A stretch of 64,000 nt of DNA, taken from contig NZ_CP136628.1 in assembly GCF_032918005.1 (NCBI RefSeq), positions 310,001 through 374,000 on the forward strand, read 5' to 3'. A program made the position numbers and the translations under genes. The stretch comes from Bradyrhizobium sp. NDS-1. Lineage in GTDB: Bacteria > Pseudomonadota > Alphaproteobacteria > Rhizobiales > Xanthobacteraceae. Shown here one piece after another: positions 18,549-28,283 of the stretch. The notes under the pieces were generated by a model, which did no database searches, had not been told where the DNA came from, and saw nothing but the letters and a program-made list of their open reading frames with translations. The number at the start of each line of letters is the position of its first letter. The first letter of the stretch is position 1.

Positions 18549-18791
18549 TCACATGTGATCCCGCGTCGGCATCGCGTCCGTCGCGGGGTTGGGCGTGAGC
18601 GGACCGTTCGGCCCGCGCGATGGAATCTCTTCAGGCATGCGGCCCGGCAATTCGTCGGGCCGCGGAGATTCGCCGGGCTCGCGCACCGGCGGCGTGATTT
18701 CGGGCTGCGGATTGCCGGGTGGAATTCCCGGCGGAGGCTCGGTGGGCGTGCCCGGTGTCGACGGAGGAATCTCGGGCGGCTCGATCGGCAT
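18549..18791 (-). CDS. Small proline-rich protein, unknown function
   Basis: 80 residues, beginning MPIEPPEIPPSTPG and rich in Pro, Glu and Gly, with no predicted membrane segment or signal peptide. The ATG overlaps the TGA of the upstream PPOX gene by one base (TGATG), so translation is probably coupled. I do not recognise a family. The coupled start and the length of the uninterrupted Pro-rich frame support a real gene, but the composition alone cannot prove it. Confidence 0.55.
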   Translation of the reverse strand: MPIEPPEIPPSTPGTPTEPPPGIPPGNPQPEITPPVREPGESPRPDELPGRMPEEIPSRGPNGPLTPNPATDAMPTRDHM

Positions 18792-19276
18792 CACATCGAG
18801 ACCTTGCGGTTCTCGCCGATGTCGGGGCGTGTGTTCGTCACCGCCGCAGCTGCCATTTTCACATAAGAGATCACCGTGCCTGGCGAATCCCAGAACTCGG
18901 CATCGTCGGGTGTGATCTTGAGCACGCGGATGTTGGGGTCCTCGGCGCTGTCCCACCACGCCTTGGCCGGCGTCGAAAACAGCTCCTTGATCTTCGCACG
19001 GTCGTTGGAGACGGCGGCCGTCCCTGTCAAAGACACGTACTTCTGGCTAGCCGCATCAGCGAAGGACAAATTGATGGATGGATAGCGTGCAATCTCCTCA
19101 TCCTTGTGGTTTCGCGCGTCGGTCAGGAAGAAAATCGCGTTTGCGTCACGTTCGAGATGAGCGCTCATCGGCCGTGCGCGCAGCTTGTCGCCGTCGCGCG
19201 TCACGAGCATCGCGAAGCCGATTTTCTTCATCAGCTCCCAGGCGCGATCGACGTCGCGGGCATTGTCGTTGGCCAT
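18791..19276 (-). CDS. Pyridoxamine 5'-phosphate oxidase-like (general stress protein 26 type)
   Basis: 161 residues with a split-barrel flavin-binding fold: GFAMLVTRDGDKLRARPM near 19-37, then FFLTDARNHKDEEI and a VSLTGTAAVS strand. The family binds FMN or F420 and is often general-stress induced; the substrate is unknown. ATG 19276 follows AAGGAG at seven bases. It lies with its VOC neighbour upstream (same strand, 68 bases away) and the coupled Pro-rich gene downstream. Confidence 0.85.
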   Translation of the reverse strand: MANDNARDVDRAWELMKKIGFAMLVTRDGDKLRARPMSAHLERDANAIFFLTDARNHKDEEIARYPSINLSFADAASQKYVSLTGTAAVSNDRAKIKELFSTPAKAWWDSAEDPNIRVLKITPDDAEFWDSPGTVISYVKMAAAAVTNTRPDIGENRKVSM

Positions 19277-19344
19277 ATCGTACTCCTTGTTGCAAGAGAC
19301 GATAACGGCCTGCCGGGAACGAGGTTCCTGCCGGAATCCCGGCC

Positions 19345-19731
19345 TTATTCCGGCGCGTGGCAGACGGCCTCGATGTTGTGGCCGTCGGGATCGAGCACGA
19401 AGGCGCCGTAATAGTTCGCATGATAATGCGGGCGGATCCCGGGCGCGCCGTTGTCGCGTCCGCCGGCCGTGATCGCCGCCTTGTAGAAGGCGTCCACCGT
19501 CGCGCGGTCCTTGGCCGCGATCGCGATATGCACCGGCTTGTTCATCGCGCCTTCGCCGCCGAACCAGAAATCGGGCTTGCCGTCGGCGCCGAATCCCGCG
19601 GCTGCAGCGTGGCCGGTCTGCTCCGCCGTGACTTCCATGATCAGGCCGTAGCCGAGCGGCGCCAGCGCCTTGGCGTAGAACGCCTTGGCGCGCTCATAGT
19701 CGGAGACGGAAAAACCCAAATGATCGATCAT
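19345..19731 (-). CDS. VOC family protein (glyoxalase/dioxygenase fold)
   Basis: 128 residues with the repeated beta-alpha-beta-beta-beta pattern of the vicinal oxygen chelate fold. His4 in MIDHLGFSVSDYERA and the C-terminal DPDGHNIEAVCH provide candidate metal ligands. Such proteins include lactoylglutathione lyases, resistance proteins and dioxygenases; the short form here matches the uncharacterised YkcA-like group. ATG at 19731. It precedes the PPOX gene and probably shares its transcript. Confidence 0.87.
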   Translation of the reverse strand: MIDHLGFSVSDYERAKAFYAKALAPLGYGLIMEVTAEQTGHAAAAGFGADGKPDFWFGGEGAMNKPVHIAIAAKDRATVDAFYKAAITAGGRDNGAPGIRPHYHANYYGAFVLDPDGHNIEAVCHAPE

Positions 19732-19756
19732 CGCTGGCCTCCATTGTTCGTTCTCG

Positions 19757-20614
19757 TCAGCGTGACAGGAACGTATTGCTCCGCGTCTTGCGCGCGATCG
19801 TAAAGCCGCGCGCGACCATGTCGGCGATACAATCCTGCTGCCAATCCTTTTGTGACAGGTGCTCGATCACCACCGCGCGCGGCCACAGCGATGGCGATGC
19901 GTCGCGGAAAAAGCCGATCAGCACGCGGTCCTCGAAACCCTCGACGTCGATCTTGAGCGAATCGACTTGGCCGACGCCGGCCTCGTCGAGGATACGCGTC
20001 AGGCGGAGCGACGGCACCTTGATCGCGTCGGCGCTGGCCGTGCCGGTGACGACGTGGGTGGCGCCGAGATTGCCGCCTCCGCTCTCGATCATCAGCTCGC
20101 CGTCGCTGTCACCGGCTGCCGCCTGCACCAGGCGCACCTGCGCCGCTTTCGATGCGGCCTGATTGAAGGAGAGCCGGGCAAACGTCATCGGATGCGGCTC
20201 GATCGCGACCACCTTGCCCGTGGTGCCGACCTGTTGCGCCATCACCAGCGCAAACGTGCCGACATTGGCGCCGACATCGACGAACACGCCACCCGCCGGA
20301 GTGTGCTGGCGGAGGAAGTCGAGCTCGTCGAGATTGTAATCGGGATTGAACAGCGCACCGCGCTCGGTCGCGCTGCCCTGGTGATACAGACGGAACGAGG
20401 CGCCCTGATATTGCAGGTCGACCGGGCCGCCGCGCAGCAGACTGACCAGCCGCGACATCCACGGCCGGAACGCGCCGCGCTTAAGTCCTGATCGCTGCAC
20501 GAAGCGGATGATCGCGGCCTGCGCCGCATTCGGCGCAAACGCGCCGAATGGCGCGGACGAAGGGGTATTGTCGGTCGTCACGCGGGCGATCCTCGTTGCA
20601 AGCGGCGCATGCAT
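19757..20614 (-). CDS. FkbM family methyltransferase
   Basis: 285 residues from ATG 20614; a frame extension to 20674 starts in a region without a ribosome site. VFVDVGANVGTFALVMAQ is the SAM-binding motif I, followed by VVAIEPHP. SLKIDVEGFEDRVLIGF is characteristic of FkbM O-methyltransferases, which methylate sugars or polyketides. About 90 residues precede the catalytic domain. No glycan or polyketide gene adjoins it, so the acceptor cannot be guessed. The start is uncertain. Confidence 0.85.
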   Translation of the reverse strand: MHAPLATRIARVTTDNTPSSAPFGAFAPNAAQAAIIRFVQRSGLKRGAFRPWMSRLVSLLRGGPVDLQYQGASFRLYHQGSATERGALFNPDYNLDELDFLRQHTPAGGVFVDVGANVGTFALVMAQQVGTTGKVVAIEPHPMTFARLSFNQAASKAAQVRLVQAAAGDSDGELMIESGGGNLGATHVVTGTASADAIKVPSLRLTRILDEAGVGQVDSLKIDVEGFEDRVLIGFFRDASPSLWPRAVVIEHLSQKDWQQDCIADMVARGFTIARKTRSNTFLSR

Positions 20615-20674
20615 AGCCGGTTTTGATTGAGGCCACAATTTCAGTGTCGCCCCCGGGGGCGCGAAGCGAGCCAC

Positions 20675-20771
20675 GATCCCGGTGTCGTCCCCGCGAAGGC
20701 GCCAAACGCCTCCCTGCGGGTATGGATCCCGGATCTGCGCGCGCTTATAGCGCGCTTGTCCGGGACGACGA
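20675..20771. repeat. Intergenic repeat, family C (GTCCCGG mosaic)
   Basis: Contains GTCGTCCCCGCGAAGGCG at the left and ATCCCGGATCTGCGCGCGC then GCTTGTCCGGGACGACG at the right. The right module is shared with the copies at 32598 and 54043. It lies between the FkbM gene and the ABC transporter. Confidence 0.8.
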
Positions 20772-20779
20772 GGAGAGAG

Positions 20780-22738
20780 TCAGGCTGCCGTCTTCTTCCC
20801 TGCCTTCCGCTGCCGCAGGAATCGCCCGAGCAGCTTGCGCCTGCCCTTGCGTGGGATCAGGTCGATGTCGCTGACGAGCTTGGCGCCGCCCTTGCGCCGC
20901 TCCAGCACGATCTTGCGGCTGTGGAAGGCCTCCAATTCGGCACGATGCGCCACGCTGACGATGGTCGCCCTCGGCAGCGCGTCGGTGACCATCTTCATCA
21001 TCTTGTCCTGACTCTTCTCGTCGAGCGCGGAGGTCGCTTCGTCCAGCACGACGATGTCGGGGTTGTGCAGCAACAGCCGCGCGAAGGCGAGGCGCTGCTT
21101 CTCGCCGCCTGATAGGGTCTGGTCCCATGGACCCTCCTCCTCGATCTTCTCCTTGAGATGATCGAGCCCGACCTTGTGCAGGGCTTCGCCGATCTCGTCC
21201 ACGGTCCAGTGGTCGGCGGCGCCGGGATAGGCGACCGCACGGCGCAGCGAGCCGGAGGGCACGTAAGGCCGCTGTGGCAGCATGAACAAGCGCCGGTCGG
21301 GATGGAAATTGACGCTGCCGCCGCCCCAGGGCCACAGCCCTGCGATGGCGCGCACCAGCGTGCTCTTGCCGGTGCCGGATTCACCGGCAACCAGCAGCCG
21401 CTCGCCCGGCTCGATCACCACTTCGGTCTCGCCGACCACGGCGGTGCCGTCGTCGAGCGTGACCGAGAGATCCCTCAGCTCCAGCATGGCGTCATTGCCG
21501 GTCTCGCCGCGCTTGATGCGGCCGAGACCGTCGCCCTGTTCGGCGCGCTCGAGGCCGTCGAGCGACATCATCAGCGAGGCGATGCGGCGCGCGCAGGCGT
21601 TCCAGTCGGCAAGCCGCGGATAGTTGTCGACCAGCCAGCCGAACGCGCTCTGCACGATGGTGAAGGCGGAGGCCGCCTGCATCACCTGCCCGAGTGTCAT
21701 GCTGCCGTCGAGGAATTTCGGCGCGCAGAGCAGGAGAGGGACCACGGGCGCAACGAGGCTCGACCCTTGCGACACCAGCGTGGTGCGCATGTGCTGGCCG
21801 GCGAGCCGCGCCCATTGCCGCAGCACGCTGCTGAAGTTGCGGTCGATGCCGCCGCGCTCTTCCTCCTCGCCGCCGAGCAGTGCGATGCTCTCGCCGTTCT
21901 CGCGCACGCGCGTCAGCGTGTAGCGGAAATCGGCTTCGGCCTGGTTCTTGTTCTCGGAGACCTGCACGAAGCGCCGGCCGATCACCAGGATGGAGCCCGA
22001 GGCGATCGCGGCATAGAGCATCGCGGCGATCACGAGGAAGCCGGGAATGGTGATGCTGGAGCCGCCGAGCGTCACGGTCAGCGCGCCGCCGATGGTCCAG
22101 AGCACGACGATGAAGGTCGCAGCCGACAGCAGCGCGGCCGTCACGCCGGCGACGAAATCGACGGGGGAGTCGGTCGCGATGCGCAGATCCTCGGCGATCC
22201 GGTATTCGGGATTCCCGTGATCGCCGCCGACGAGGTTGAGCTGATAGTAGCGTCCATTCGCGAGCCACCGCGTCAGCACGCTCGCCGTGAGCCAGGCGCG
22301 CCAGCGCCGCTGGATGCCCATGCGCGCGAACACCTGTGCGACGGCGAGCACGATGCTGCCGATCGCAAGCGGAAAGAACATTGCGGTGAGATGGAAGACG
22401 CTGGCCGCGTTGCGCTGCTCGATGGCGTCGAAGATCGCGCGATTCCAGACATTGATGCCGTATTGGAAGCCGACGGTCAGGACGATCAGCAGGCCGAGGC
22501 CGATCGTGAGCGGCCAGGCGAGGCGGTCGCCCCTTCGTCCCCAGAAGCCGCGTGCGCTGATCCAGAAACGCGTCAGCAGGTAATTCTTGCGGACCTGCTC
22601 GGCCTCCTCGGGTGACAGTTCGGGATCGGGCTCGAGCAGCTCCGGAGGCGGCGCTGCCACGTCATCGCCGTTCTCGCCTTTGATCTCGATAATGGGCGGC
22701 TTCTCGATCTGTTCGCGCTTTGCGGCCCGCTTGTTCAT
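20780..22738 (-). CDS. ABC transporter, fused permease/ATPase, BacA/BclA-like (SbmA-related)
   Basis: 652 residues from ATG 22738 (a TTG 15 bases upstream is rejected). The N-terminal part holds a six-segment transmembrane domain of the SbmA/BacA-like type (about 60-400), with RRWRAWLTASVLTRWL and NPEYRIAEDL, which are typical of that group. The ATPase domain carries GESGTGKSTL (Walker A), LPQRPYVPSGSL (Q loop), LSGGEKQR and IVVLDEATSALD. Bradyrhizobium BclA, which imports legume NCR peptides and antimicrobial peptides, has this fused layout, but paralogues exist, so this may be one of those. The C-terminus is very basic (RKGRRKLLGRFLRQRKAGKK). Confidence 0.85.
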   Translation of the reverse strand: MNKRAAKREQIEKPPIIEIKGENGDDVAAPPPELLEPDPELSPEEAEQVRKNYLLTRFWISARGFWGRRGDRLAWPLTIGLGLLIVLTVGFQYGINVWNRAIFDAIEQRNAASVFHLTAMFFPLAIGSIVLAVAQVFARMGIQRRWRAWLTASVLTRWLANGRYYQLNLVGGDHGNPEYRIAEDLRIATDSPVDFVAGVTAALLSAATFIVVLWTIGGALTVTLGGSSITIPGFLVIAAMLYAAIASGSILVIGRRFVQVSENKNQAEADFRYTLTRVRENGESIALLGGEEEERGGIDRNFSSVLRQWARLAGQHMRTTLVSQGSSLVAPVVPLLLCAPKFLDGSMTLGQVMQAASAFTIVQSAFGWLVDNYPRLADWNACARRIASLMMSLDGLERAEQGDGLGRIKRGETGNDAMLELRDLSVTLDDGTAVVGETEVVIEPGERLLVAGESGTGKSTLVRAIAGLWPWGGGSVNFHPDRRLFMLPQRPYVPSGSLRRAVAYPGAADHWTVDEIGEALHKVGLDHLKEKIEEEGPWDQTLSGGEKQRLAFARLLLHNPDIVVLDEATSALDEKSQDKMMKMVTDALPRATIVSVAHRAELEAFHSRKIVLERRKGGAKLVSDIDLIPRKGRRKLLGRFLRQRKAGKKTAA

Positions 22739-22791
22739 GAGCGGACAACGCAAGGGAAATCAAACGGTTCCCATCAGTTCCGATCGCCGGA

Positions 22792-24945
22792 TCACTCGGC
22801 CGCGCCATCCCGGACGCGCCGGATGCGGGCCGCCCGATGCAGAATGCGCGACAATTCCTCGATCGAATAGGGCTTTTGCACGAGATCGAAGCCGGCCACG
22901 CCATCCTGTGACAGCGCCTGACTGTAGCCCGTGGTCAGCACGACCGGCACCTCGATGCTGCGGTCGCGGATGGCCTGCGCCAGATCGAGCCCGGTCATCC
23001 CGGGCATGACGACGTCCGAGAACACGACGTCGAAGCGATCGGCGTCGACGACGAGCTCGGCGAGCGCGTCGGTGGCATTGTCGACCAGCGTGATGCTGTA
23101 GCCGAGCTCGGTGAGACCATCGGCGGCGAAATTGGCGAGCTCGATATTGTCCTCGACCACCAGCACCGACATGCCGCTGCCGGTCACCGCTGGCGCCGTG
23201 TTGGGCGCCTGGCGCTGCGGCAGCAGGTCCGGCGCCACGCTCGGCAGATAGAGCGAGAAGGTGCTGCCGTGCCCCACCTCGCTCTTGACCGTCACCTCGC
23301 CGCCGGATTGCCGGGCGAAGCCGAACACCTGGGACAGGCCGAGGCCGGTGCCGTGGCCGACCTGCTTGGTGGTGAAGAACGGCTCGAAGATGCGTTCGAG
23401 CCGGGCGGCGGGAATGCCGATGCCGGTGTCGCTGACGGTCACGCTGACGAAGCCATGGTGTCCCGGGATCCGGCTGCCCGAGGCACCGGCCAGCGTGTCC
23501 GGAACCGTCGTCGCGGGCCCGACCTGGAAGGTGATTCTGCCCTTGGCCTGCATGGCATCGCGCGCGTTGGTCGCCATGTTGATCAGCGCCGTCTCGAACT
23601 GGCCGGCGTCGGCACGGACCAGGCAAGGCTCCGTCGGCAGGCGCATGGCGATCTCGATCGCCGGCCCCAGCAGGGGCGCAAGCATGTCGTGCAGCGCCTG
23701 CATCCGTTCGCCGACGTCGAACACCTCCGGCTTCAGGGTCTGGCGCCGCGCAAAGGCGAGCAGCTGCGAGGTCAGCTTGGCCGCGCGGGCGACGGCATCT
23801 GCAATGGCGGTGATGTAGCGCTGGCGCCGCTCCTCCGTCAGTTGCGGCCGGTTCAACAGGTCGACCGAGGCGCGGATCACCGTCAGCAGATTGTTGAAAT
23901 CGTGCGCGACGCCGCCGGTGAGCTGTCCGAGCGCCTCCAGGCGCTGGCTATGCTTGAGGGCCTCCTCGGCCTCGCGCCGCCTTGCGGCTTCGGCCTGAAG
24001 GTGCTGGGTACGCCGCAACGCCAGCGCCAACAGCAGAAACAGAAGTGCGGTGGCGGGAATGCCGAACACCAGATGCTGGCCGATGGTGGCGAGCCAGCGC
24101 GCGCGGATCGCCGAGGTCTCGAGCCCGGCGCTGACATAGAGCGGGTATTCCGAGACGCGCCGGTAGCCGATGCGGCGCTCGATCCCGTCCGACGGCCAGG
24201 CGACGGTGATGAGGCCATGCTCGGGCCGCGCCGCGATTTCCCGGCCGACCGCTCCGGTCGGATCGAGCCGAAGGTCGCGGTCGAGCCGCGGGAAATGCGC
24301 CAGCATCCCGCCGTCGGTGCGTCCCATCGCGAAGAAGCTGCCGGTATCCGTGCCGATGCGCGCATAGAAACTGTCGAAATATTCGGGGAGGACCGAGGCC
24401 TGGATCACCCCGATGAAGCTGCCGTCGTCGGAGTCGCGGCGGCGGCTCACCCCGAAGAAGCGCGCGCCCTGATAGGGCGGACGCGGCGTCAGGGCGCTGC
24501 CGATGAACGTGCCGATGCTCTGGTCTACATGAGCGTAGAAATAATCGCGGTCCGCAAAGCCCAACGCCGGCGGCGGTGAGACGAGGCTGTTGACCAGCGC
24601 TTTTCCGTCCGCATCGAAGATCCAGGCCGATTTGAGCTGCGGCAGCGAATCGGTCAGCCGCTTCAGGCGGCGGTGCAGCGCCGGCTCGCGCGCGCGGATG
24701 GTGTCGTCGGAAAGGCCGCGGACCACTTCGTTGAGCTCGGCAAGGCTGCGGTCGATGGTCTCGAACACCTTGAGTGCGTGCTCATGCACGACGTCGAGCG
24801 TGCGCTCGATTTCCCGGTCGGCGATGTCGCGGGTTGATGTGTAGGAGATCGTTGCGGCAATGGCGAACAGAGCAATCGGCAGCGCCAGGGATGCCGCCAT
24901 CATCCACTGCAACAGTCTTAGCGAATTGCGTTGCGCCCTCTGCAC
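22792..24945 (-). CDS. Hybrid sensor histidine kinase with C-terminal receiver
   Basis: 717 residues. Two membrane segments (about 12-34 and 290-311) flank a large periplasmic sensor domain of the dCACHE type. HisKA holds His348 in GGVAHDFNNLL, the ATPase domain has NMATNARDAM, DTGIGIP and GTGLGLSQV, and the receiver carries Asp644 in FSDVVMPGMTG and Lys in LVQKPYS. Input is probably a small extracellular ligand; the output partner is not adjacent. Autophosphate would pass to the receiver and on to a separate phosphotransfer protein or regulator. ATG at 24945. Confidence 0.92.
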   Translation of the reverse strand: MQRAQRNSLRLLQWMMAASLALPIALFAIAATISYTSTRDIADREIERTLDVVHEHALKVFETIDRSLAELNEVVRGLSDDTIRAREPALHRRLKRLTDSLPQLKSAWIFDADGKALVNSLVSPPPALGFADRDYFYAHVDQSIGTFIGSALTPRPPYQGARFFGVSRRRDSDDGSFIGVIQASVLPEYFDSFYARIGTDTGSFFAMGRTDGGMLAHFPRLDRDLRLDPTGAVGREIAARPEHGLITVAWPSDGIERRIGYRRVSEYPLYVSAGLETSAIRARWLATIGQHLVFGIPATALLFLLLALALRRTQHLQAEAARRREAEEALKHSQRLEALGQLTGGVAHDFNNLLTVIRASVDLLNRPQLTEERRQRYITAIADAVARAAKLTSQLLAFARRQTLKPEVFDVGERMQALHDMLAPLLGPAIEIAMRLPTEPCLVRADAGQFETALINMATNARDAMQAKGRITFQVGPATTVPDTLAGASGSRIPGHHGFVSVTVSDTGIGIPAARLERIFEPFFTTKQVGHGTGLGLSQVFGFARQSGGEVTVKSEVGHGSTFSLYLPSVAPDLLPQRQAPNTAPAVTGSGMSVLVVEDNIELANFAADGLTELGYSITLVDNATDALAELVVDADRFDVVFSDVVMPGMTGLDLAQAIRDRSIEVPVVLTTGYSQALSQDGVAGFDLVQKPYSIEELSRILHRAARIRRVRDGAAE

Positions 24946-25107
24946 AGTCGCTCCGTCCCTGACGGGAGCTTAGCTGAATCAGGCGCGGGGAAGGAAGCAG
25001 CTTATGCTGGAACCGATGGTTGCGAGGCGGAAATTTACGCGCACAGCGGGTCGGAGGAAATCCACTCGAACTGGAAAATTCTACTCGAATTGACCGCGAT
25101 CTCGGAA

Positions 25108-25132
25108 CGTCCCGGCCGGTCTGGCCGGGACG
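25108..25132. terminator. Perfect hairpin downstream of sdhB, probable terminator
   Basis: CGTCCCGGCC, a five-base loop, then GGCCGGGACG. The 10-bp GC-rich stem sits just beyond the sdhB stop (25150), but no clear T run follows on the minus strand, so its strength is uncertain. Confidence 0.5.
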
Positions 25133-25149
25133 CGAAGCCTGACTTCGTC

Positions 25150-25932
25150 TCAGATCTGCCGTTCGACCATCTTGAGCTTGAGCTCGGCGATGGCTTCCGC
25201 GGGGTTCAGCCCCTTCGGGCAGGCCTTGGCGCAGTTCATGATGGTGTGGCAGCGGTAGAGCCGGAACGGGTCCTCGAGATTGTCGAGCCGCTCGCCGGTT
25301 GCTTCATCGCGCGAATCGGACACCCAGCGGTTGGCCTGGAGCAGGGCGGCGGGGCCGAGGTACCGCTCGCTGTTCCACCAATAGCTCGGGCAGGAGGTCG
25401 AGCAGCAGGCGCAGAGGATGCACTCGTAGAGGCCGTCGAGCTTCTCGCGGTCCTCGTGGCTCTGGCGCCATTCCTTCTGCGGCGTCGGCGAGGTCGTCTT
25501 CAGCCACGGTTCGACCGAGGCGTACTGCGCGTAGAAATTGGTGAGGTCGGGGACGAGGTCCTTCACCACCGGCTGGTGCGGCAGCGGGTTGATCTTCACC
25601 GCGCCGTCCTTGACGTCGTGCATCGAGCGGGTGCAGGCCAGCGTGTTCTGGCCGTCGATGTTCATGGCGCAGGAGCCGCAGACGCCCTCGCGGCAGGAGC
25701 GGCGGAAGGTCAGCGACGGGTCGATGTTGTTCTTGATCCAGATCAGGCCGTCCAGCACCATCGGACCGCAATCATTGGTGTCGACGTAATAGGTGTCGAC
25801 GCTCGGATTCTTGCCGTCGTCCGGATTCCAGCGATAGACCTTGAACTCGCGAACCTCTGTCGCGCCCGCGGGCTTCGGCCAGGTCTTGCCGCCGGAAATC
25901 TTGGAGTTCTTCGGAAGTGCGAATTCAACCAT
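25150..25932 (-). CDS. sdhB: Succinate dehydrogenase iron-sulfur subunit
   Basis: 260 residues. The [2Fe-2S] cysteines lie in [16 protein letters not shown], and the remaining clusters in [16 protein letters not shown] and [17 protein letters not shown]. It passes electrons from FAD in SdhA to ubiquinone at the membrane anchor (complex II). ATG at 25932. It is the last gene of sdhCDAB; the gap to sdhA is about 107 bases and is filled by a family-A repeat, so the repeat lies inside a polycistronic message. Confidence 0.97.
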   Translation of the reverse strand: MVEFALPKNSKISGGKTWPKPAGATEVREFKVYRWNPDDGKNPSVDTYYVDTNDCGPMVLDGLIWIKNNIDPSLTFRRSCREGVCGSCAMNIDGQNTLACTRSMHDVKDGAVKINPLPHQPVVKDLVPDLTNFYAQYASVEPWLKTTSPTPQKEWRQSHEDREKLDGLYECILCACCSTSCPSYWWNSERYLGPAALLQANRWVSDSRDEATGERLDNLEDPFRLYRCHTIMNCAKACPKGLNPAEAIAELKLKMVERQI

Positions 25933-25945
25933 TGCTCTAACCTTT

Positions 25946-26028
25946 CGTCATTCCGGGGCGATGCGGAGCATCGAACCCGGAATCTCGAGATTCCGGGTCT
26001 GGTCCTTCGGACCATCCCGGAATGACGG
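25946..26028. repeat. Intergenic palindromic repeat, family A, inside the sdh operon
   Basis: CGTCATTCCGGGGCGATGCG at the left and GGACCATCCCGGAATGACGG at the right, with a central GAATCTCGAGATTCC palindrome. It is a near-reverse complement of the 9991 copy. The RNA would fold into a long hairpin between sdhA and sdhB. Confidence 0.88.
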
Positions 26029-26039
26029 CTACTGTTCGA

Positions 26040-27875
26040 TCAATACACGCGCGCCTTCGGCGGGATGTACTGCACGTCGTTGGTCATGGTGTAGTCGTGA
26101 ACCGGGCGATACTCGATCTTGACCTTGCCGGCATCGTCCAGCCAGGCCAGCGTGTGCTTCATCCAGTTCTTGTCGTCGCGCTCGGAGAAATCTTCGCGCG
26201 CATGCGCGCCGCGGCTTTCGGTGCGGTTGGCGGCGGAGTTCATCGTCACCACCGCCTGCGAGATCAGATTGTCGAATTCGAGCGTCTCGACGAGATCCGA
26301 ATTCCAAACCAGCGAGCGGTCGGACACGGCGATGTCGGTGATGCCGCTGTGGACCTTCGCGATCAGGTTCTGGCCTTCGCTCAGCACTTCGCCGGTGCGG
26401 AACACCGCGCAATTGCTCTGCATCACGTGCTGCATGCCTTCGCGCAGCTTCGCCGTCGGCGTGCCGCCGGAGGCATAGCGGTAATGGTCGAGCCGGCCGA
26501 GTGCGAGCTCGGACGAGTTCGCCGGCAGCTCGGGTTGCTTGGCATTGGGCGTGAGCTTCTCGGCGAGGCGGAGCGCCGCGGCACGGCCGAACACGACGAG
26601 GTCGATCAGCGAGTTGGAGCCGAGGCGGTTGGCCCCGTGCACGGAGACGCAGGCGGCTTCGCCGATCGCCATCAGGCCGGGGATCACGGCGTTGTCGTCG
26701 CCGTCCTTCTTAGTCAGGACTTCGCCGTGATAATTGGTGGGAATGCCGCCCATGTTGTAGTGCACGGTCGGCACGATCGGGATCGGCTCGCGCGTCACGT
26801 CGACATTGGCGAAGATCTTCGCGGATTCGGAGATGCCCGGCAGCCTCTCGGCCAGCACCGCGGGATCGAGATGGTCGAGATGCAGGAAGATGTGGTCCTT
26901 CTTCTTGCCGACGCCGCGTCCCTCGCGGATCTCGATGGTCATCGCGCGCGAGACGACGTCGCGCGAGGCGAGGTCCTTGGCCGACGGCGCGTAGCGCTCC
27001 ATGAAGCGCTCGCCTTCGGAGTTGACGAGATAGCCGCCTTCGCCGCGCGCGCCTTCGGTGACGAGACAGCCCGAGCCGTAGATGCCGGTCGGATGGAACT
27101 GCACGAATTCCATGTCCTGCATCGGCAGGCCGGCGCGCAGCACCATGCCGCCACCGTCGCCGGTGCAGGTATGCGCCGAGGTGCAGGAGGCGTAGGCGCG
27201 GCCGTAGCCGCCGGTCGCCAGGATCACGGTCTGGGCCCGGAAGCGGTGCAGCGTGCCGTCATCCAGCTTGAGCGCGATGACGCCGCGGCAGGTGCCCTGG
27301 TCGTCCATGATCAGGTCGATGGCGAAGAACTCGATGAAGAACTCGGCCGCGTGGCGCAGCGACTGGCCGTACATCGTGTGCAGCATCGCGTGACCGGTGC
27401 GGTCGGCTGCGGCACAGGTGCGCTGCGCCTGGCCCTTGCCGTAGTCCATGGTCATGCCGCCGAACGGGCGCTGATAGATCTTGCCGTCCTCGGTGCGCGA
27501 GAACGGCACGCCCCAATGCTCGAGCTCGTAGACCGCCTCGGGCGCGTTGCGCACCATATATTCGATCGCGTCCTGGTCGCCGAGCCAGTCCGACCCCTTC
27601 ACGGTGTCGTACATGTGCCAGCGCCAGTCGTCCTTGTGCATGTTGCCGAGCGAGGCGGAGATGCCGCCCTGCGCGGCGACCGTGTGGGAGCGGGTCGGAA
27701 ACACCTTGGTGATGCAGGCGGTCCGAAGACCCGCCTCGCTGCAGCCGACCACGGCGCGCAGGCCGGCGCCGCCGGCGCCGACCACGACGACGTCATAGGT
27801 GTGGTCTTCGATCGGATAGGCTTTGCCGTTGGTGGCGGGAGCGCCGTTGCCCGAGCCATTCGTTGTGGTGGCCAT
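26040..27875 (-). CDS. sdhA: Succinate dehydrogenase flavoprotein subunit
   Basis: 611 residues. [15 protein letters not shown] near 31-45 binds [13 protein letters not shown] contains the flavin-linked His; [11 protein letters not shown] and the C-terminal RPVHDYTM are typical of SdhA. It oxidises succinate to fumarate in the citric acid cycle. ATG at 27875. It follows sdhD by four bases, so translation is closely linked. A Ser/Asn/Gly-rich N-terminal stretch of about 20 residues precedes the core. Confidence 0.97.
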   Translation of the reverse strand: MATTTNGSGNGAPATNGKAYPIEDHTYDVVVVGAGGAGLRAVVGCSEAGLRTACITKVFPTRSHTVAAQGGISASLGNMHKDDWRWHMYDTVKGSDWLGDQDAIEYMVRNAPEAVYELEHWGVPFSRTEDGKIYQRPFGGMTMDYGKGQAQRTCAAADRTGHAMLHTMYGQSLRHAAEFFIEFFAIDLIMDDQGTCRGVIALKLDDGTLHRFRAQTVILATGGYGRAYASCTSAHTCTGDGGGMVLRAGLPMQDMEFVQFHPTGIYGSGCLVTEGARGEGGYLVNSEGERFMERYAPSAKDLASRDVVSRAMTIEIREGRGVGKKKDHIFLHLDHLDPAVLAERLPGISESAKIFANVDVTREPIPIVPTVHYNMGGIPTNYHGEVLTKKDGDDNAVIPGLMAIGEAACVSVHGANRLGSNSLIDLVVFGRAAALRLAEKLTPNAKQPELPANSSELALGRLDHYRYASGGTPTAKLREGMQHVMQSNCAVFRTGEVLSEGQNLIAKVHSGITDIAVSDRSLVWNSDLVETLEFDNLISQAVVTMNSAANRTESRGAHAREDFSERDDKNWMKHTLAWLDDAGKVKIEYRPVHDYTMTNDVQYIPPKARVY

Positions 27876-27878
27876 GGG

Positions 27879-28283
27879 TTACACTCCGGATGACAGTTTC
27901 AAGATCGCGTAGGTCGAGGCGAGCGCCACGGCGAACGAGAAGAAATTGTTGAGCATGACCGCGGTGAGCTTCAGCTTCTCGTTGTGGACGTAGTCCTCGA
28001 TCACGACCTGCATGCCGATCTTCATGTGCCAGGCGCTGGCGAGGATGAAGAGGAGCAGGATCACCGCGACGGGGATGGAGCTCAGAGTCTGCGCGGCATA
28101 GACCTGGTTGCGCCCGAGCAGCATCATGATGATCACCAGCCCCGGGATCATCAGCAGCGTCATGGCAACGCCGGTAATGCGCTGGCGCCAGAAATCGGAG
28201 GTGCCGGAATGCGCCGCGCCGAGATTGCGGACGCGGCCGAGCGGGGTGCGCATGCTGCGCTTGGGCGTATCGGTCCCGCTCAT
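27879..28283 (-). CDS. sdhD: Succinate dehydrogenase membrane anchor subunit D
   Basis: 134 residues with three hydrophobic segments (about 42-58, 65-85 and 113-130). The motif SAWHMKIGMQVVIEDYVH holds the haem-b ligand His and the conserved Asp-Tyr pair at the quinone pocket. It anchors SdhAB to the cytoplasmic membrane and forms the ubiquinone site with SdhC. The ATG at 28283 overlaps the sdhC stop (ATGA). Confidence 0.92.
   Translation of the reverse strand: MSGTDTPKRSMRTPLGRVRNLGAAHSGTSDFWRQRITGVAMTLLMIPGLVIIMMLLGRNQVYAAQTLSSIPVAVILLLFILASAWHMKIGMQVVIEDYVHNEKLKLTAVMLNNFFSFAVALASTYAILKLSSGV

Noticed and set aside
26022..27893. A 623-codon frame on the plus strand opposite sdhA
   Set aside because: High GC with third-position bias leaves the reverse strand open; sdhA motifs on the minus strand are decisive.
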